Shown piece by piece: positions 35,599 to 44,110 of a DNA stretch of 64,000 bases. The stretch lies in assembly GCA_015075585.1 (NCBI GenBank), contig JABTUB010000001.1, forward strand, positions 1,536,501-1,600,500, in the 5' to 3' direction. The translations under genes were made by a program, and so were the position numbers. Under the pieces are notes generated by a model, which was given only the letters and a program-made list of their open reading frames with translations, was not told the DNA's origin and searched no databases. Position 1 is the stretch's first letter; the number at the start of each line of letters is the position of its first letter. This DNA is from Chloracidobacterium sp. (GTDB taxonomy: Bacteria > Acidobacteriota > Blastocatellia > Pyrinomonadales > Pyrinomonadaceae).

Positions 35599-36891
35599 AT
35601 GTCATTTCGCGGCAAACTGTCCGTTCTTTTGATCTCCGGAGCTATTGCTCTTTACGCCGTCGTGGGCGGATTGCCGCTCGTCGGTTCGCTGCTGAACGCA
35701 AATGCACAGCAGGCAGGCAATGATAAGCAATCGCAACTCCGGCTTCTCGATGCAGTTCTTCAGCATATCCAGAATGATTACGTTGACGATCCCGATATGT
35801 CGAAGGTACGGCTTGGAGCATTGCGAGGGCTACCCGCAGGCCTTGATCCGTATTCATCATATCTAACGCCTGAGCAAGTAAAGGAATACAGAGCCGGGCC
35901 GAGCGAAGGGAAAGTTGGCATCGGAGCTGAGTTTTCACAGGTTTCGGGCTTTTTGTATGTGGTATCGGTGGTTAAGGGCGGGCCTGCAGACAAAGCCGGA
36001 ATAAAGGCGGGCGATGTTATCGAGTATATTGACGGCAAGGCATCACGAGATGTTTCACTTTATGATGCTGTACAGATCGTCCTGGGCAAACCCGACACAC
36101 AGGTCGCGCTCCGTGTTCTGCGTTCTACTGAGAAGCCGCAGACGATCAAGGTAACGCGCGGCTCCTATACTATTCCGAAGGCCGAAAGCCGCATCGAAGC
36201 CGGTAAGATCGGAGTTGTTAAGGTTTTCAGCCTTGAAGAAGGTGAATCGGCAGATATTCGCAGCAATATTGAATCGCTCAAGAAACAGGGCGTCGAAAAG
36301 ATCATCCTTGACCTTCGAGGCGTTGCCGGCGGAAAGCTCGACGAAGGCGCCGCCGTTGCCAATCTGTTTATAAAGGATGGTGTATTGGCGACGATCCAAG
36401 GACAGGAAGGTAAGGTGCTGAAGTCCTACAGTGCTGACCCTGCAAAAACGATATTCGACGGCGAAGCGGCCGTGCTTGTCAATTTGAGCACCGCGGGTGC
36501 GGCCGAAGCGGTCGCGGCAGCCTTCAATGAAAAGAAACGCGGAGAGGTTATTGGCGAGAGGACGTTCGGCGCGGGGACCGAACAGCAATTGTTCACGCTG
36601 AAGAGCGGCGACGGCCTGCTGCTTACCGTTGCACGATGGGCGTCCGGCGACGGTAAGCCGTTCTTGGGCGAGAATAAGGATTCAATGGGTATTAAGCCGT
36701 CGATCGAGGTCAAACGTACGGATATTCCGGAGCCGCTCGACCCTTCAACCTTGGTTGAGAACCCGACCGATCCGAATGCGACGCCAACGCCGACCCCAAC
36801 ACCAAAGGCCGCTGCTTCGGATGAGGATATTCAGCTTAAGAAGGCGCTCGAGGTTTTGAGCGGTAAGGCTCAAGCCGCGAAGGCCGGCTGA
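35599..36891 (+). CDS. S41/CtpA-like PDZ protein lacking the catalytic Ser and Lys
   Basis: 430 residues from ATG 35599. A signal/anchor segment (LSVLLISGAIALYAVVGGLPL) is followed by a short helical domain, a PDZ domain (VSVVKGGPADKAGIKAGDVIEYIDG) and an S41-like domain. In the active family member in this window (49675-51393) the motif TASASE and, 25 residues later, FGKG carry the Ser/Lys dyad. Here the aligned positions are TAGAAE and FGAG at exactly the same 25-residue spacing. Both catalytic residues are therefore replaced. The fold otherwise looks complete, with a Pro/Thr linker and short tail. It is probably a non-peptidase scaffold or regulator. Confidence 0.88.
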   Translation: MSFRGKLSVLLISGAIALYAVVGGLPLVGSLLNANAQQAGNDKQSQLRLLDAVLQHIQNDYVDDPDMSKVRLGALRGLPAGLDPYSSYLTPEQVKEYRAGPSEGKVGIGAEFSQVSGFLYVVSVVKGGPADKAGIKAGDVIEYIDGKASRDVSLYDAVQIVLGKPDTQVALRVLRSTEKPQTIKVTRGSYTIPKAESRIEAGKIGVVKVFSLEEGESADIRSNIESLKKQGVEKIILDLRGVAGGKLDEGAAVANLFIKDGVLATIQGQEGKVLKSYSADPAKTIFDGEAAVLVNLSTAGAAEAVAAAFNEKKRGEVIGERTFGAGTEQQLFTLKSGDGLLLTVARWASGDGKPFLGENKDSMGIKPSIEVKRTDIPEPLDPSTLVENPTDPNATPTPTPTPKAAASDEDIQLKKALEVLSGKAQAAKAG

Positions 36892-36913
36892 TCCGCAACG
36901 ATCGTTTCAGTGG

Positions 36914-36946
36914 AAATGCCGGTGCTCATGCCGGCATTTCTTATTT
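36914..36946 (+). terminator. Intrinsic terminator after the S41-like gene
   Basis: Perfect 9-bp inverted repeat (36914-36922 with 36931-36939) with an 8-nt loop, followed by a T-rich run (TTTCTTATTT). It ends the S41-like transcript just before the acetyltransferase gene. Confidence 0.75.
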
Positions 36947-36981
36947 ACCGGCCGGGCATTTACTGCTATCATCTCTTTTTA

Positions 36982-37437
36982 ATGGCACCACTTGAGGTCG
37001 TTATAAGGCCTGCTAAGGCTGAAGATGCGAGTGACTGGCTGCGGCTCAGGATGCTGCTTTGGGATCAGACGCCCGAAGCGGAGCATCGCGCGGAAATGGC
37101 TGAGATCAGCGGGCATCCGGAAACGCAGCTCGTACTGGTTGCGGCGGAGGGCGATCGACTTATCGGCTTTTTAGAGGCATCGATCCGTAATTTCGCCGAA
37201 GACTGCGAAACGGATCACGTCGGCTATCTTGAGGGTTGGTATGTTGAGCCGGAATTTAGGCGAACCGGCGTTGGCCGGATACTTGTTGCGAATGCAGAGC
37301 AATGGGCTCATGATTCCGGCTGCATCGAGATGGCTTCTGATACGGAACTTGGTAATGAGGATAGTATCGCCGCACATATACGCCTCGGATATCATGAATC
37401 GGCGCGCCTTGTGCATTTTCGCAAAGACCTCGCGTAA
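36982..37437 (+). CDS. GNAT acetyltransferase, AAC(6')-I-like
   Basis: 151 residues from ATG 36982; the longer upstream frame crosses the terminator and is rejected. The GNAT acetyl-CoA loop is in VEPEFRRTGVGRILV. Flanking sequence (LRMLLWDQTPEAEHRAEM, then DHVGYLEGWYVEPEFRRTG, then EMASDTELGNEDS) is the pattern of aminoglycoside 6'-N-acetyltransferases of type I. It may acetylate aminoglycosides or a natural amine; chromosomal, non-mobile context suggests an intrinsic housekeeping enzyme. The next gene starts on the base after its stop. Confidence 0.82.
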   Translation: MAPLEVVIRPAKAEDASDWLRLRMLLWDQTPEAEHRAEMAEISGHPETQLVLVAAEGDRLIGFLEASIRNFAEDCETDHVGYLEGWYVEPEFRRTGVGRILVANAEQWAHDSGCIEMASDTELGNEDSIAAHIRLGYHESARLVHFRKDLA

Positions 37438-38415
37438 ATGTCGTTAAGATCAATATTCATCTGCATTTTCTCCTTCGCAGCAAGCATCACTGCTGTGGGT
37501 CAATCGAGCGATGTCAATTTTCCTACTCCGCTTGAAACCAATGCCGTTTCCGGAACGGTCAAGCCGCGTGATATCGGCGATGCTCGGCTGACGACATATT
37601 ACTTCGCCTTCGGCGGCGACCGCGGCGATATGTTCGTCAGTGTCATTACAAAGCATTTTGACGGTGATATAGACATTTTTATTGCCGAGGGAATGCAGCC
37701 GCTTGCAAAGATCGTAATTTATTCGGACGGTCAGGTGAATGAAACCGGAAAGCTGATCTATCTCCGAAAGCCCGAGAATCTGCTACTGCGCATCCAAGGC
37801 CGCCCTCCGGGTGACGATCCGGCAACGTTTCAGATCAAATTTGGCGGTGGTTTTGTCGCAGCACGATCAGCAGCGGCAGCGGAAGCGCCGAGAGTTGCTT
37901 CAACACAGGAAACTGATACAAAGGTGAATTCTGTTGGTACGATCATCGAACGGAAAAAGCCTGAAACAGTAAATGAGCTATCGCCGAAAAAGGATGAAGC
38001 GGCTGCGCGTCCAACGCCTTCACTCGTGATCGCACAAAAGTCGAAGATCGTTTCGTCGGCAGGATCGCGGCCGTCTGTTAAAAAAGATAGTACGTCCGAG
38101 ACCGTGAAGAAGGGAGAGTCTAAGGCCGCTCCGAAGAAGCCGGTTGATAGCCCGCCACGCAAAGAACAGCGAAAGGGCGAAAAGGCCGCGGCTGCTGTGC
38201 GTGAAAACCCGCCCGTTGACAAGAAAAAGCCTGACCCGCTTATGCAGATCAGGCTCTTGGTAGTGTTCAAGGACGGCCGAAAGATCGATCGTCCTATGAC
38301 CGAGATCGAGAAAGTTACTATCGAAGGCTCGAACCTTGTTGTCGTGTTAAAGGACGGCCGATCGGCAACCTATTCGCTTTTTACGATAGACAAATTCGCG
38401 ATCGACACGCCCTAG
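37438..38415 (+). CDS. Secreted protein with PPC-like N-terminus and Lys/Pro-rich linker
   Basis: 325 residues. Signal peptide to about residue 22 (GQSSD). Residues 25-140 form a beta-rich domain (YYFAFGGDRGDMFVSVITKH, then LLLRIQGRPPGDDPATFQI) resembling bacterial pre-peptidase C-terminal domains. Residues 145-265 are low complexity, rich in Lys, Pro, Ala and Glu. A small C-terminal beta domain follows (LVVFKDGRKIDRPMTEIEKV and VVLKDGRSATYSLF). The last codon overlaps the ccsA stop on the other strand. No enzyme motif; probably an envelope protein. Confidence 0.7.
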   Translation: MSLRSIFICIFSFAASITAVGQSSDVNFPTPLETNAVSGTVKPRDIGDARLTTYYFAFGGDRGDMFVSVITKHFDGDIDIFIAEGMQPLAKIVIYSDGQVNETGKLIYLRKPENLLLRIQGRPPGDDPATFQIKFGGGFVAARSAAAAEAPRVASTQETDTKVNSVGTIIERKKPETVNELSPKKDEAAARPTPSLVIAQKSKIVSSAGSRPSVKKDSTSETVKKGESKAAPKKPVDSPPRKEQRKGEKAAAAVRENPPVDKKKPDPLMQIRLLVVFKDGRKIDRPMTEIEKVTIEGSNLVVVLKDGRSATYSLFTIDKFAIDTP

Positions 38416-40019
38416 ACATAGCTGTGCAGCCCCTTCAATAAGTAGCTCACGCCGAGATAAGTAAAGATCACAAACAGGAAGCCGGCGATCGCAAAATACG
38501 CCGACGGCCTGCCTTTCCAGCCGCGCGAAATGCGTGCGTGAATAAATCCCGCATAGGTCAGCCACGCCACAAGTGCACCGGTCTCTTTCGAGTCAAACCC
38601 CCACGGCCGGCCCCATGATTCGTTCGCCCATATTGCCCCTGTGATCAGCAACATCGCAAGTCCCGCGAACGCGAGGCAGCCGGTTTTGTACATAAGGCTG
38701 TCCAGAGCGTCAAGACTCGGAAGGTGCGCCCGGAGTTTCTCCGTCTTGATCCCGAACAGAATGACAAAGAATGTTCCGACGATCGCCGTGAGGAGGGCAG
38801 CGACCTCCACGGGATTGGTATTCAGGCTCAGATAGAGACGATCACCGACGCGCTGCAAATAGTTCTTCGCCATCTGATCGTATTGCGTTGCCGTGAGCGC
38901 AGAAAGCTCCTGAGCGGTCATTTGCTGGTTCTCGGCCAGTGCCATTCCCGCGACGGTCATTTGATACGGGTCAGCCGCAAGCTGCGTTTGAAGCTTGCTG
39001 TAAACGCCGTCGGTGGTCTTGATGCCGCTGATAACGATGCCAAGTGAGACGATCTGCATCGCAAACGCCGCTATGAGAAGTATGCGGCCGATCTTTTGCG
39101 CGGCGATACTGTTCCTGAAAATGTAGATCGAATATGCAACGATAACACCCGCGAGCAAGGCCCCTGCAAGAGCCAGTGCAGGCCCTGCGTACGGAAGGTC
39201 AAGCCGGAACGGCGCCGTGAACGGCTTTGCTCCGTCATTGGTCTGAACAAAGAGGCCTGCCCGATAAACCAATGCCGAGAAAACTGAGAATTTGCTGACC
39301 GTCGCAATTACGCTAAAGGCAAAAAGGCTCGACCAAATGGCCATTGCCTCGACCTTGACGCCGTCCTTAAGCAGATAAATGACCGCTACCGCAAAACATA
39401 CGAGGGCGACGCCATAGCTCAATGATGCCGTTCCGACGTGGATCGGCCGCCAATAAGAATCAAGTACCGGCGGCAGATTGACGAACTCACCGCCGATAAA
39501 GCGTGCAAGCGAGAGGATCAGTGCCGCAAGCGGAAGCGTGAACGCCGTTATCATCCGAAAACTCCTGCGTTTAGCAAAGAGTATGCTTGCAATGCCTGCT
39601 CCGAACGCAAAAGCGAGGCTGAGATCGTACAAATTTGCGAACGGAATATAGCGGAAGATCCACGGCGTTGCCTGATTTCCGCTCTCGCGCATAATTGCGA
39701 TCTCGTGCTCGTAGAATGCTACCCAGCGGACGAGCCAGCTTGAAAGATTGAAAAAGACACCCAGACAAGCCCCCCAATAGGCTATCTTCTCCGACATTGA
39801 TGACGGTGCCCAAAGATTTGTCAATTGGAACAATGCAGCAAGAATGTAGCAAGCAAGAGCAAGCATCATCAGAGCGCCGTCACTAATAAAAGAAGCCCCG
39901 ACCTCCATCCGAAGCGCAAGCATCGCAAACGACGCCACGATCACGATCAGTGCGGGCATAAACACCTTGGTAGCAGACTCCCTGACAGGAACATAGGGAA
40001 GTTCAGCGTATTCGGTCAT
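38412..40019 (-). CDS. ccsA: Cytochrome c biogenesis protein CcsA
   Basis: 535 residues and about a dozen hydrophobic segments. The heme-handling motif is SWGRPWGFDSKET near the C-terminus; the usual WGxxWxWDxxE has Phe in place of the last Trp. Conserved His residues sit in flanking periplasmic loops (for example GTASLSYGVALV follows PIHV). With ResB it forms the System II heme exporter/ligase that attaches heme to apocytochrome c. The length is longer than a minimal CcsA because of an extra N-terminal membrane region and a periplasmic loop at about 325-390. Its start overlaps the resB stop (ATGA). Confidence 0.88.
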   Translation of the reverse strand: MTEYAELPYVPVRESATKVFMPALIVIVASFAMLALRMEVGASFISDGALMMLALACYILAALFQLTNLWAPSSMSEKIAYWGACLGVFFNLSSWLVRWVAFYEHEIAIMRESGNQATPWIFRYIPFANLYDLSLAFAFGAGIASILFAKRRSFRMITAFTLPLAALILSLARFIGGEFVNLPPVLDSYWRPIHVGTASLSYGVALVCFAVAVIYLLKDGVKVEAMAIWSSLFAFSVIATVSKFSVFSALVYRAGLFVQTNDGAKPFTAPFRLDLPYAGPALALAGALLAGVIVAYSIYIFRNSIAAQKIGRILLIAAFAMQIVSLGIVISGIKTTDGVYSKLQTQLAADPYQMTVAGMALAENQQMTAQELSALTATQYDQMAKNYLQRVGDRLYLSLNTNPVEVAALLTAIVGTFFVILFGIKTEKLRAHLPSLDALDSLMYKTGCLAFAGLAMLLITGAIWANESWGRPWGFDSKETGALVAWLTYAGFIHARISRGWKGRPSAYFAIAGFLFVIFTYLGVSYLLKGLHSYV

Positions 40020-41578
40020 CCTAGTTCACCTCTTAGATCTTCGACGAATTGTTTGAATTTATCCTCAAATCCGAATGGATTTCGATTTGTGTGACCCGCA
40101 GCAAGGATCTCGTAGCGGCCGTCGCCGGTCGGCTCGATACGAACCCAAAGCCTTTGATGCGAGATAAAGAATACGAACCCTAAGGCCGCTATAAGCCCGA
40201 AACCGCCGATATACCATGCGATAAAGGCTCCGTCGAAGGGGTCGTATTTTATAGAGAGTACATGTGCTGAGGGAACTTTTTCAAAATTGGCCAGATGCCA
40301 CTTATAACCCAATTTCGGTGCCGCGACAGGCACATTGTCGCCAAGCTTCTGTGCAAAGGCAAAGACGCTTTGGGCAGGCTGACCGTCAGGTTTTACGGTA
40401 AGGATCGCAACAGGATTGTTGTAATCGCCGCTTCGCGTCGTGGGTTTACCGTCAGAGCCGAACGTAAAGTCAGGCTGGAATTCGCTGAACGTCACCTTTG
40501 TGCCGTCGACAAGCGTCGTCGATGCACCGCGTGCGAGGTCGATGGTCAGCGGTTCGCCGCCTTTTTGCGGCGTCAATTCTATCGTGGCATTGCGTGCCGA
40601 ACCCAGCGGAATGGTTTGAGCCTGAAAGAATCTGTAGCCTCTGTATGTGTAAGGCTCATTCAAGCTCACATTTGCGATGCGGGTGCCGTACTGCGGATCT
40701 TCGATCTTCATCTGAGTACGCCAGTCGAGAGTATTTGTTACATCGATCGCTCCGCCCGGATTTATCAGCGTTTGCTGGATATCGGTACACTCGATATTGA
40801 ACGGCAGCTGTACGTTATAGCGAGATTTCTGATCGAGGTTATATTCGATCATTTGGATCTGATCGGTAACGACCCCAGGCTCGAGCCTCAGGTCCGCGTC
40901 AAATCCGGTCCTTAATGCGACAAAGTGGCCGAGAAACAGCGTGAGGAGGAACGTATGCACAATGTATGCCCCAAGCCGATTCCATTTGCCCCTTTGACCG
41001 AACACGATGTGCGAACGATGCTCCGTAATGACAGAGAAGTCTTTTTTCCCGTCAGCATCTACGCCGTATTGCAGGTCCTGGGTCTCTGATACCACCGGCG
41101 TGAAACCGGTCTTTGAAAAAACGCTGCTGACCCGTTGGGTAATATCATCAATGCTTTCGGCTTTGACCGTGAACGCCGTGTGTTCCTTCTGCGAATCGAG
41201 CCAATTGCGTGTGGCGGTCCGCATAGGATCGACAATATAGCTCCATGCCGCCGGAAAATGATCGATCGATGCGAGAATGATGTTCAGCGAAAGGATCAGC
41301 AGGAGGAAATTGAAATACCAGCTATGGTAAATATCAAAAAAGCCGAGCCGTCCATATACGATCTTCTCAGCCGGTGTAAGGGAAACATAGAACGCATCGA
41401 ACCCTTCAACGTTCTGCTGCATTATGAGCATCCCGATCATCGAGAACAGCACCAGCAGGCAAAGCAGGATGATGCCAAAACGAACTGAACTGATAAATTC
41501 GGAAAAACGTTCGAAAAGGAAGGAGACCGTGATTCGTGGTGTCCGGGCGGGCCGGATCTTTTGTTCTGCGGCAGCCAT
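40016..41578 (-). CDS. resB: Cytochrome c biogenesis protein ResB
   Basis: 520 residues. Three N-terminal transmembrane segments (SVRFGIILLCLLVLFSMIGML, the WYFNFLLLILSLNIILASID helix and a third near YIVHTFLLTLFLGHF), a large periplasmic domain (about 220-440, with NEPYTYRGYRFFQAQT) and a last helix (GGFGLIAALGFVFFIS). This is the ResB/Ccs1 plan. It works with CcsA in heme delivery to c-type cytochromes. Divergent from ctaB. Confidence 0.9.
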   Translation of the reverse strand: MAAAEQKIRPARTPRITVSFLFERFSEFISSVRFGIILLCLLVLFSMIGMLIMQQNVEGFDAFYVSLTPAEKIVYGRLGFFDIYHSWYFNFLLLILSLNIILASIDHFPAAWSYIVDPMRTATRNWLDSQKEHTAFTVKAESIDDITQRVSSVFSKTGFTPVVSETQDLQYGVDADGKKDFSVITEHRSHIVFGQRGKWNRLGAYIVHTFLLTLFLGHFVALRTGFDADLRLEPGVVTDQIQMIEYNLDQKSRYNVQLPFNIECTDIQQTLINPGGAIDVTNTLDWRTQMKIEDPQYGTRIANVSLNEPYTYRGYRFFQAQTIPLGSARNATIELTPQKGGEPLTIDLARGASTTLVDGTKVTFSEFQPDFTFGSDGKPTTRSGDYNNPVAILTVKPDGQPAQSVFAFAQKLGDNVPVAAPKLGYKWHLANFEKVPSAHVLSIKYDPFDGAFIAWYIGGFGLIAALGFVFFISHQRLWVRIEPTGDGRYEILAAGHTNRNPFGFEDKFKQFVEDLRGELG

Positions 41579-41733
41579 TTACTTGAGGATAGACTATCAC
41601 GCCGGATAGCTAAAGTCATCCGCATAACGACCAAATAGACGGCTTTTGCGTACGCCGGCGACGGCCGCGGAAATTTGTAGAACGAAAGGCTAAACGGTAT
41701 GCTAATAGCTTACGGTTCGATCCGCTTTTTTGA

Positions 41734-42636
41734 ATGGCATCTGTCGATATAAATACCGGTCATATCGGAACTGCAAGCTTAGGCGCAAAGCTCCGTGCTT
41801 TTTATGACCTGACGAAAGGCCGCGTAGCTGTGCTCGTTCTCGCAACGACTGCCGCGGGGTTCTATCTGGGTTCAAGTTCACCGTTCAATATCGTTCTGTT
41901 TCTGAACGCAATGATCGCGATCACGCTGCTGTTTTTCGGCGTTGCATCGCTAAATCAGGTCATCGAACGCGACATTGACCGTTTTATGGACCGCACAGCG
42001 TGGCGACCGCTGCCAACACGGCGGCTGACGGTCACTGAAGCCCTGATCTTTGGGATCCTGCACTGCACCGCAGCGGAAATTTATCTGTTCGTTGCTGTTA
42101 ACACGTTGACTGCGGTACTTGGATTAGCGGTTATTGTAGTTTACGTACTCATTTATACGCCGCTTAAGACACGGACCACTGCGGCTACAGCCGTCGGGGC
42201 GATCTCAGGAGCCTTGCCGCCGCTAATGGGCTGGACCGCCGCCGCCAATGAAATAAGCATGGCGGCATGGGCATTGTTCGCATTGCAGACAGTTTGGCAA
42301 TTCCCTCATTTTTTCGCAATTGCTTATTACCTTCGCGAGCAATACCGCAAGGGCGGCATTCGCATGCTGCCGGTGATCGATGCGAGCGGGCGGCTTACGT
42401 TCCGGCAGATACTTCTGTTCACCATAATGCTCTTGCCGATCAGCTTATCGCCGTATTTTATAGGGCTTTCGGGCAAGGTCTTCTTAATGGGTGCCTCGAT
42501 ACTGGGTGTTTGGCACCTTATCGAAAGCATCCGAGCCGCGTTGAAGCGAACGGATGCAGCCGCGCGGAGGCTCTTTTTTGTAACCATAACTTATCTTCCG
42601 CTACTTTATATTTTGATGGTTGCTGACAAGAACTAG
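41734..42636 (+). CDS. ctaB: Protoheme IX farnesyltransferase (heme O synthase)
   Basis: 300 residues with about nine hydrophobic helices. Prenyltransferase motifs are NQVIERDIDRFMDRTAWRPLP (the Asp-rich DxxxD site with the usual R-P-L ending) and YTPLKTRT. It adds a farnesyl group to heme b for use in heme-copper oxidases. It is followed after 4 bp by oxidase subunit III, so its product serves that complex. Confidence 0.93.
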   Translation: MASVDINTGHIGTASLGAKLRAFYDLTKGRVAVLVLATTAAGFYLGSSSPFNIVLFLNAMIAITLLFFGVASLNQVIERDIDRFMDRTAWRPLPTRRLTVTEALIFGILHCTAAEIYLFVAVNTLTAVLGLAVIVVYVLIYTPLKTRTTAATAVGAISGALPPLMGWTAAANEISMAAWALFALQTVWQFPHFFAIAYYLREQYRKGGIRMLPVIDASGRLTFRQILLFTIMLLPISLSPYFIGLSGKVFLMGASILGVWHLIESIRAALKRTDAAARRLFFVTITYLPLLYILMVADKN

Positions 42637-42640
42637 AGCA

Positions 42641-43369
42641 ATGAATGTAGGCACAGTAGATACACTTGACGATATCGCCCTTGCCGAAGATCCTGCGGAA
42701 CGATCCGGTATTTCGATCGGTACCGGCGACGGCGGTTCCGGCGGCCGCGGAGGAAGAGGCGGCGGAGGCGGCTCTGATGGCGACGAAGGCAATGATGAGT
42801 GGATGCGTGACTCCTACCCCGCGCGTTACCGAATCCTGACCGGATTTCTTCTTATCGTGGTCCTAATGACCTTTGGCGGACTTTTTGCCGCATACGTCGT
42901 TCTTGAAACCAACAAAGCGGCGGAATGGCAGCCTTTTTCGGTGCCGTTCCAAGTCTGGATCAGCTCAATACTTATTTTATCAAGCAGTATTACTTACGTT
43001 CTGTTCGAGCGCCGCTATATCGCAGGTGAACACGCCCGGGCGAGAACGCTGCTGAAGGCCACGGCGGGACTCGGCGGGCTTTTTATCGCTTCGCAGCTTG
43101 TGCTTTGGTTTGAGCTGATGCAGCGCGGATACTATCTCAGCGGTAATCCTTATTCGGGCTTTTTCTACCTTCTTACCGCGGTTCATGCTGCCCATGTTTC
43201 CGGCGGAATGGCGGCTTTGGGAAGCCTTCTTTACAAGGCATGGAAGCCGGTCGACGGCCCGTACGAGGTCGAAAGGCGGCAGGCAATGGTTCGTGTTATC
43301 GGCTGGTACTGGCATTTTATGGGCGTCCTTTGGGCTGTGTTGCTTTTCCTTCTTGCATACTGGAAATGA
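42641..43369 (+). CDS. Cytochrome c oxidase subunit III
   Basis: 242 residues from ATG 42641. A long hydrophilic N-terminus contains an almost pure Gly/Ser/Arg/Asp stretch (about residues 25-52, rich in GG and RGG) before the first membrane helix. The five helices and the motifs GYYLSGNPYSGFFYLLTAVH, HVSGGMAALG and WYWHFMGVLWAVLL mark subunit III of heme-copper oxidases. Subunits I and II are not in this window. The TGA overlaps the ATG of the DUF420 gene. Confidence 0.9.
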   Translation: MNVGTVDTLDDIALAEDPAERSGISIGTGDGGSGGRGGRGGGGGSDGDEGNDEWMRDSYPARYRILTGFLLIVVLMTFGGLFAAYVVLETNKAAEWQPFSVPFQVWISSILILSSSITYVLFERRYIAGEHARARTLLKATAGLGGLFIASQLVLWFELMQRGYYLSGNPYSGFFYLLTAVHAAHVSGGMAALGSLLYKAWKPVDGPYEVERRQAMVRVIGWYWHFMGVLWAVLLFLLAYWK

Positions 43370-43809
43370 TGCTCGAAACATTGCCTCACATAAACGCTGT
43401 ACTCAACTGTATCAGCACATTATTCCTGATCGCCGGCTTTATCTTTATTGTAAAAGGCCGCAATGGTGCACATCGGACATGCATGATCTCAGCCGGGGTC
43501 GTTTCTGCCTTGTTCATGGTCTCGTACATTACGCTTCACACGCTAAAGACATATTATTTCGGATTCGGGCCGACGAAGTTCTTGGGCGAAGGGCTTGCAC
43601 GGCCGATATACTTCACGATATTGACATCCCATACGATCCTCGCCGCGCTTGTCGCTCCTTTTGTAGTGTTCATTATGTACTGGGCGCTGAAAGGCCGGCT
43701 GGCCGGACACAAAAAGATCGCGCAGTTCGTCCTTCCGATATGGATGTATGTCTCGATCACGGGCGTGATCGTGTATCTTATGCTGTATCAATTGTATAAA
43801 CCGGCGTAA
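43366..43809 (+). CDS. DUF420 family membrane protein
   Basis: 147 residues from ATG 43366 (ATGATG; the second ATG is also possible). Four or five membrane helices, with His in MVSYITLHTLKTYYFG and HTILAALVAPFVV. DUF420 proteins are found beside heme-copper oxidase and heme-synthesis genes and are presumed accessory. Last gene of the ctaB-subunit III set. Confidence 0.88.
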   Translation: MMLETLPHINAVLNCISTLFLIAGFIFIVKGRNGAHRTCMISAGVVSALFMVSYITLHTLKTYYFGFGPTKFLGEGLARPIYFTILTSHTILAALVAPFVVFIMYWALKGRLAGHKKIAQFVLPIWMYVSITGVIVYLMLYQLYKPA

Positions 43810-43822
43810 TTTATATTTTGTC

Positions 43823-43852
43823 TTGAAGTTGGCGATATTTCTGTGCTAATAT
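43823..43852 (+). promoter_or_regulatory. Candidate promoter of the c-di-AMP riboswitch RNA
   Basis: TTGAAG (43823-43828), 18 bp, then an extended -10 TGCTAATAT ending at 43852. It lies between the DUF420 stop and the riboswitch and would start transcription near 43859, so the RNA would be made independently of the oxidase genes. Confidence 0.45.
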
Positions 43853-43876
43853 CATCATGTTGAAAAGTCGATCACC

Positions 43877-44012
43877 GAGGCCGGTTCATCGTGAACCGAC
43901 GCGGGGGACCCAATTTCCGGTATTTTCCGGAACGGGGCGAGGCATCAGCGTGATGCGGGGATACTCTTTCGTTCCTAGCCCGGCAGCTAACCTCGTAGGT
44001 GTGGCAAAGAAG
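43877..44012 (+). promoter_or_regulatory. c-di-AMP riboswitch (ydaO/yuaA type)
   Basis: The conserved blocks are in the right order and spacing: GAACCGACG then GGGGGACCCAA, then a hairpin (TTCCGG...CCGGAA), GGGGCGAGGCATCA, GCGGGGATACTCTT and the very conserved CGGCAGCTAACCTCGTAGG near the 3' end. Together these match the ydaO aptamer, which normally switches expression off when c-di-AMP binds and usually controls cell-wall hydrolases or osmolyte/K+ transport. Downstream, however, no plus-strand gene follows: a terminator is reached within 135 bp and then a convergent gene. See findings. Confidence 0.9.
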
Positions 44013-44021
44013 TTACAAAGA

Positions 44022-44095
44022 CGGATCCGCCGATATAAGGCAGTGGTTCGAGCGTGCTTCCTGCTCTTCTTTTTCAACGTATGAAGCAGACATCC
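44022..44095 (+). other. Inverted repeat between the riboswitch and the terminator
   Basis: AAGACGGAT (from about 44019) and ATCCGTCTT (to about 44102) can pair over 9 bp with a loop of some 65 nt. It may form an alternative to the terminator hairpin or just extend the RNA. Within the loop a 13-codon hydrophobic frame from GTG 44043 reads VRACFLLFFFNV; the ribosome site is weak. Confidence 0.35.
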
Positions 44096-44110
44096 GTCTT
44101 CTCAAAGAGC

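Noticed and set aside
36910..36981. Longer N-terminus for the acetyltransferase starting at 36910
   Set aside because: It would place a terminator hairpin inside the coding sequence, and the extra residues are unlike the family. ATG 36982 is preferred.
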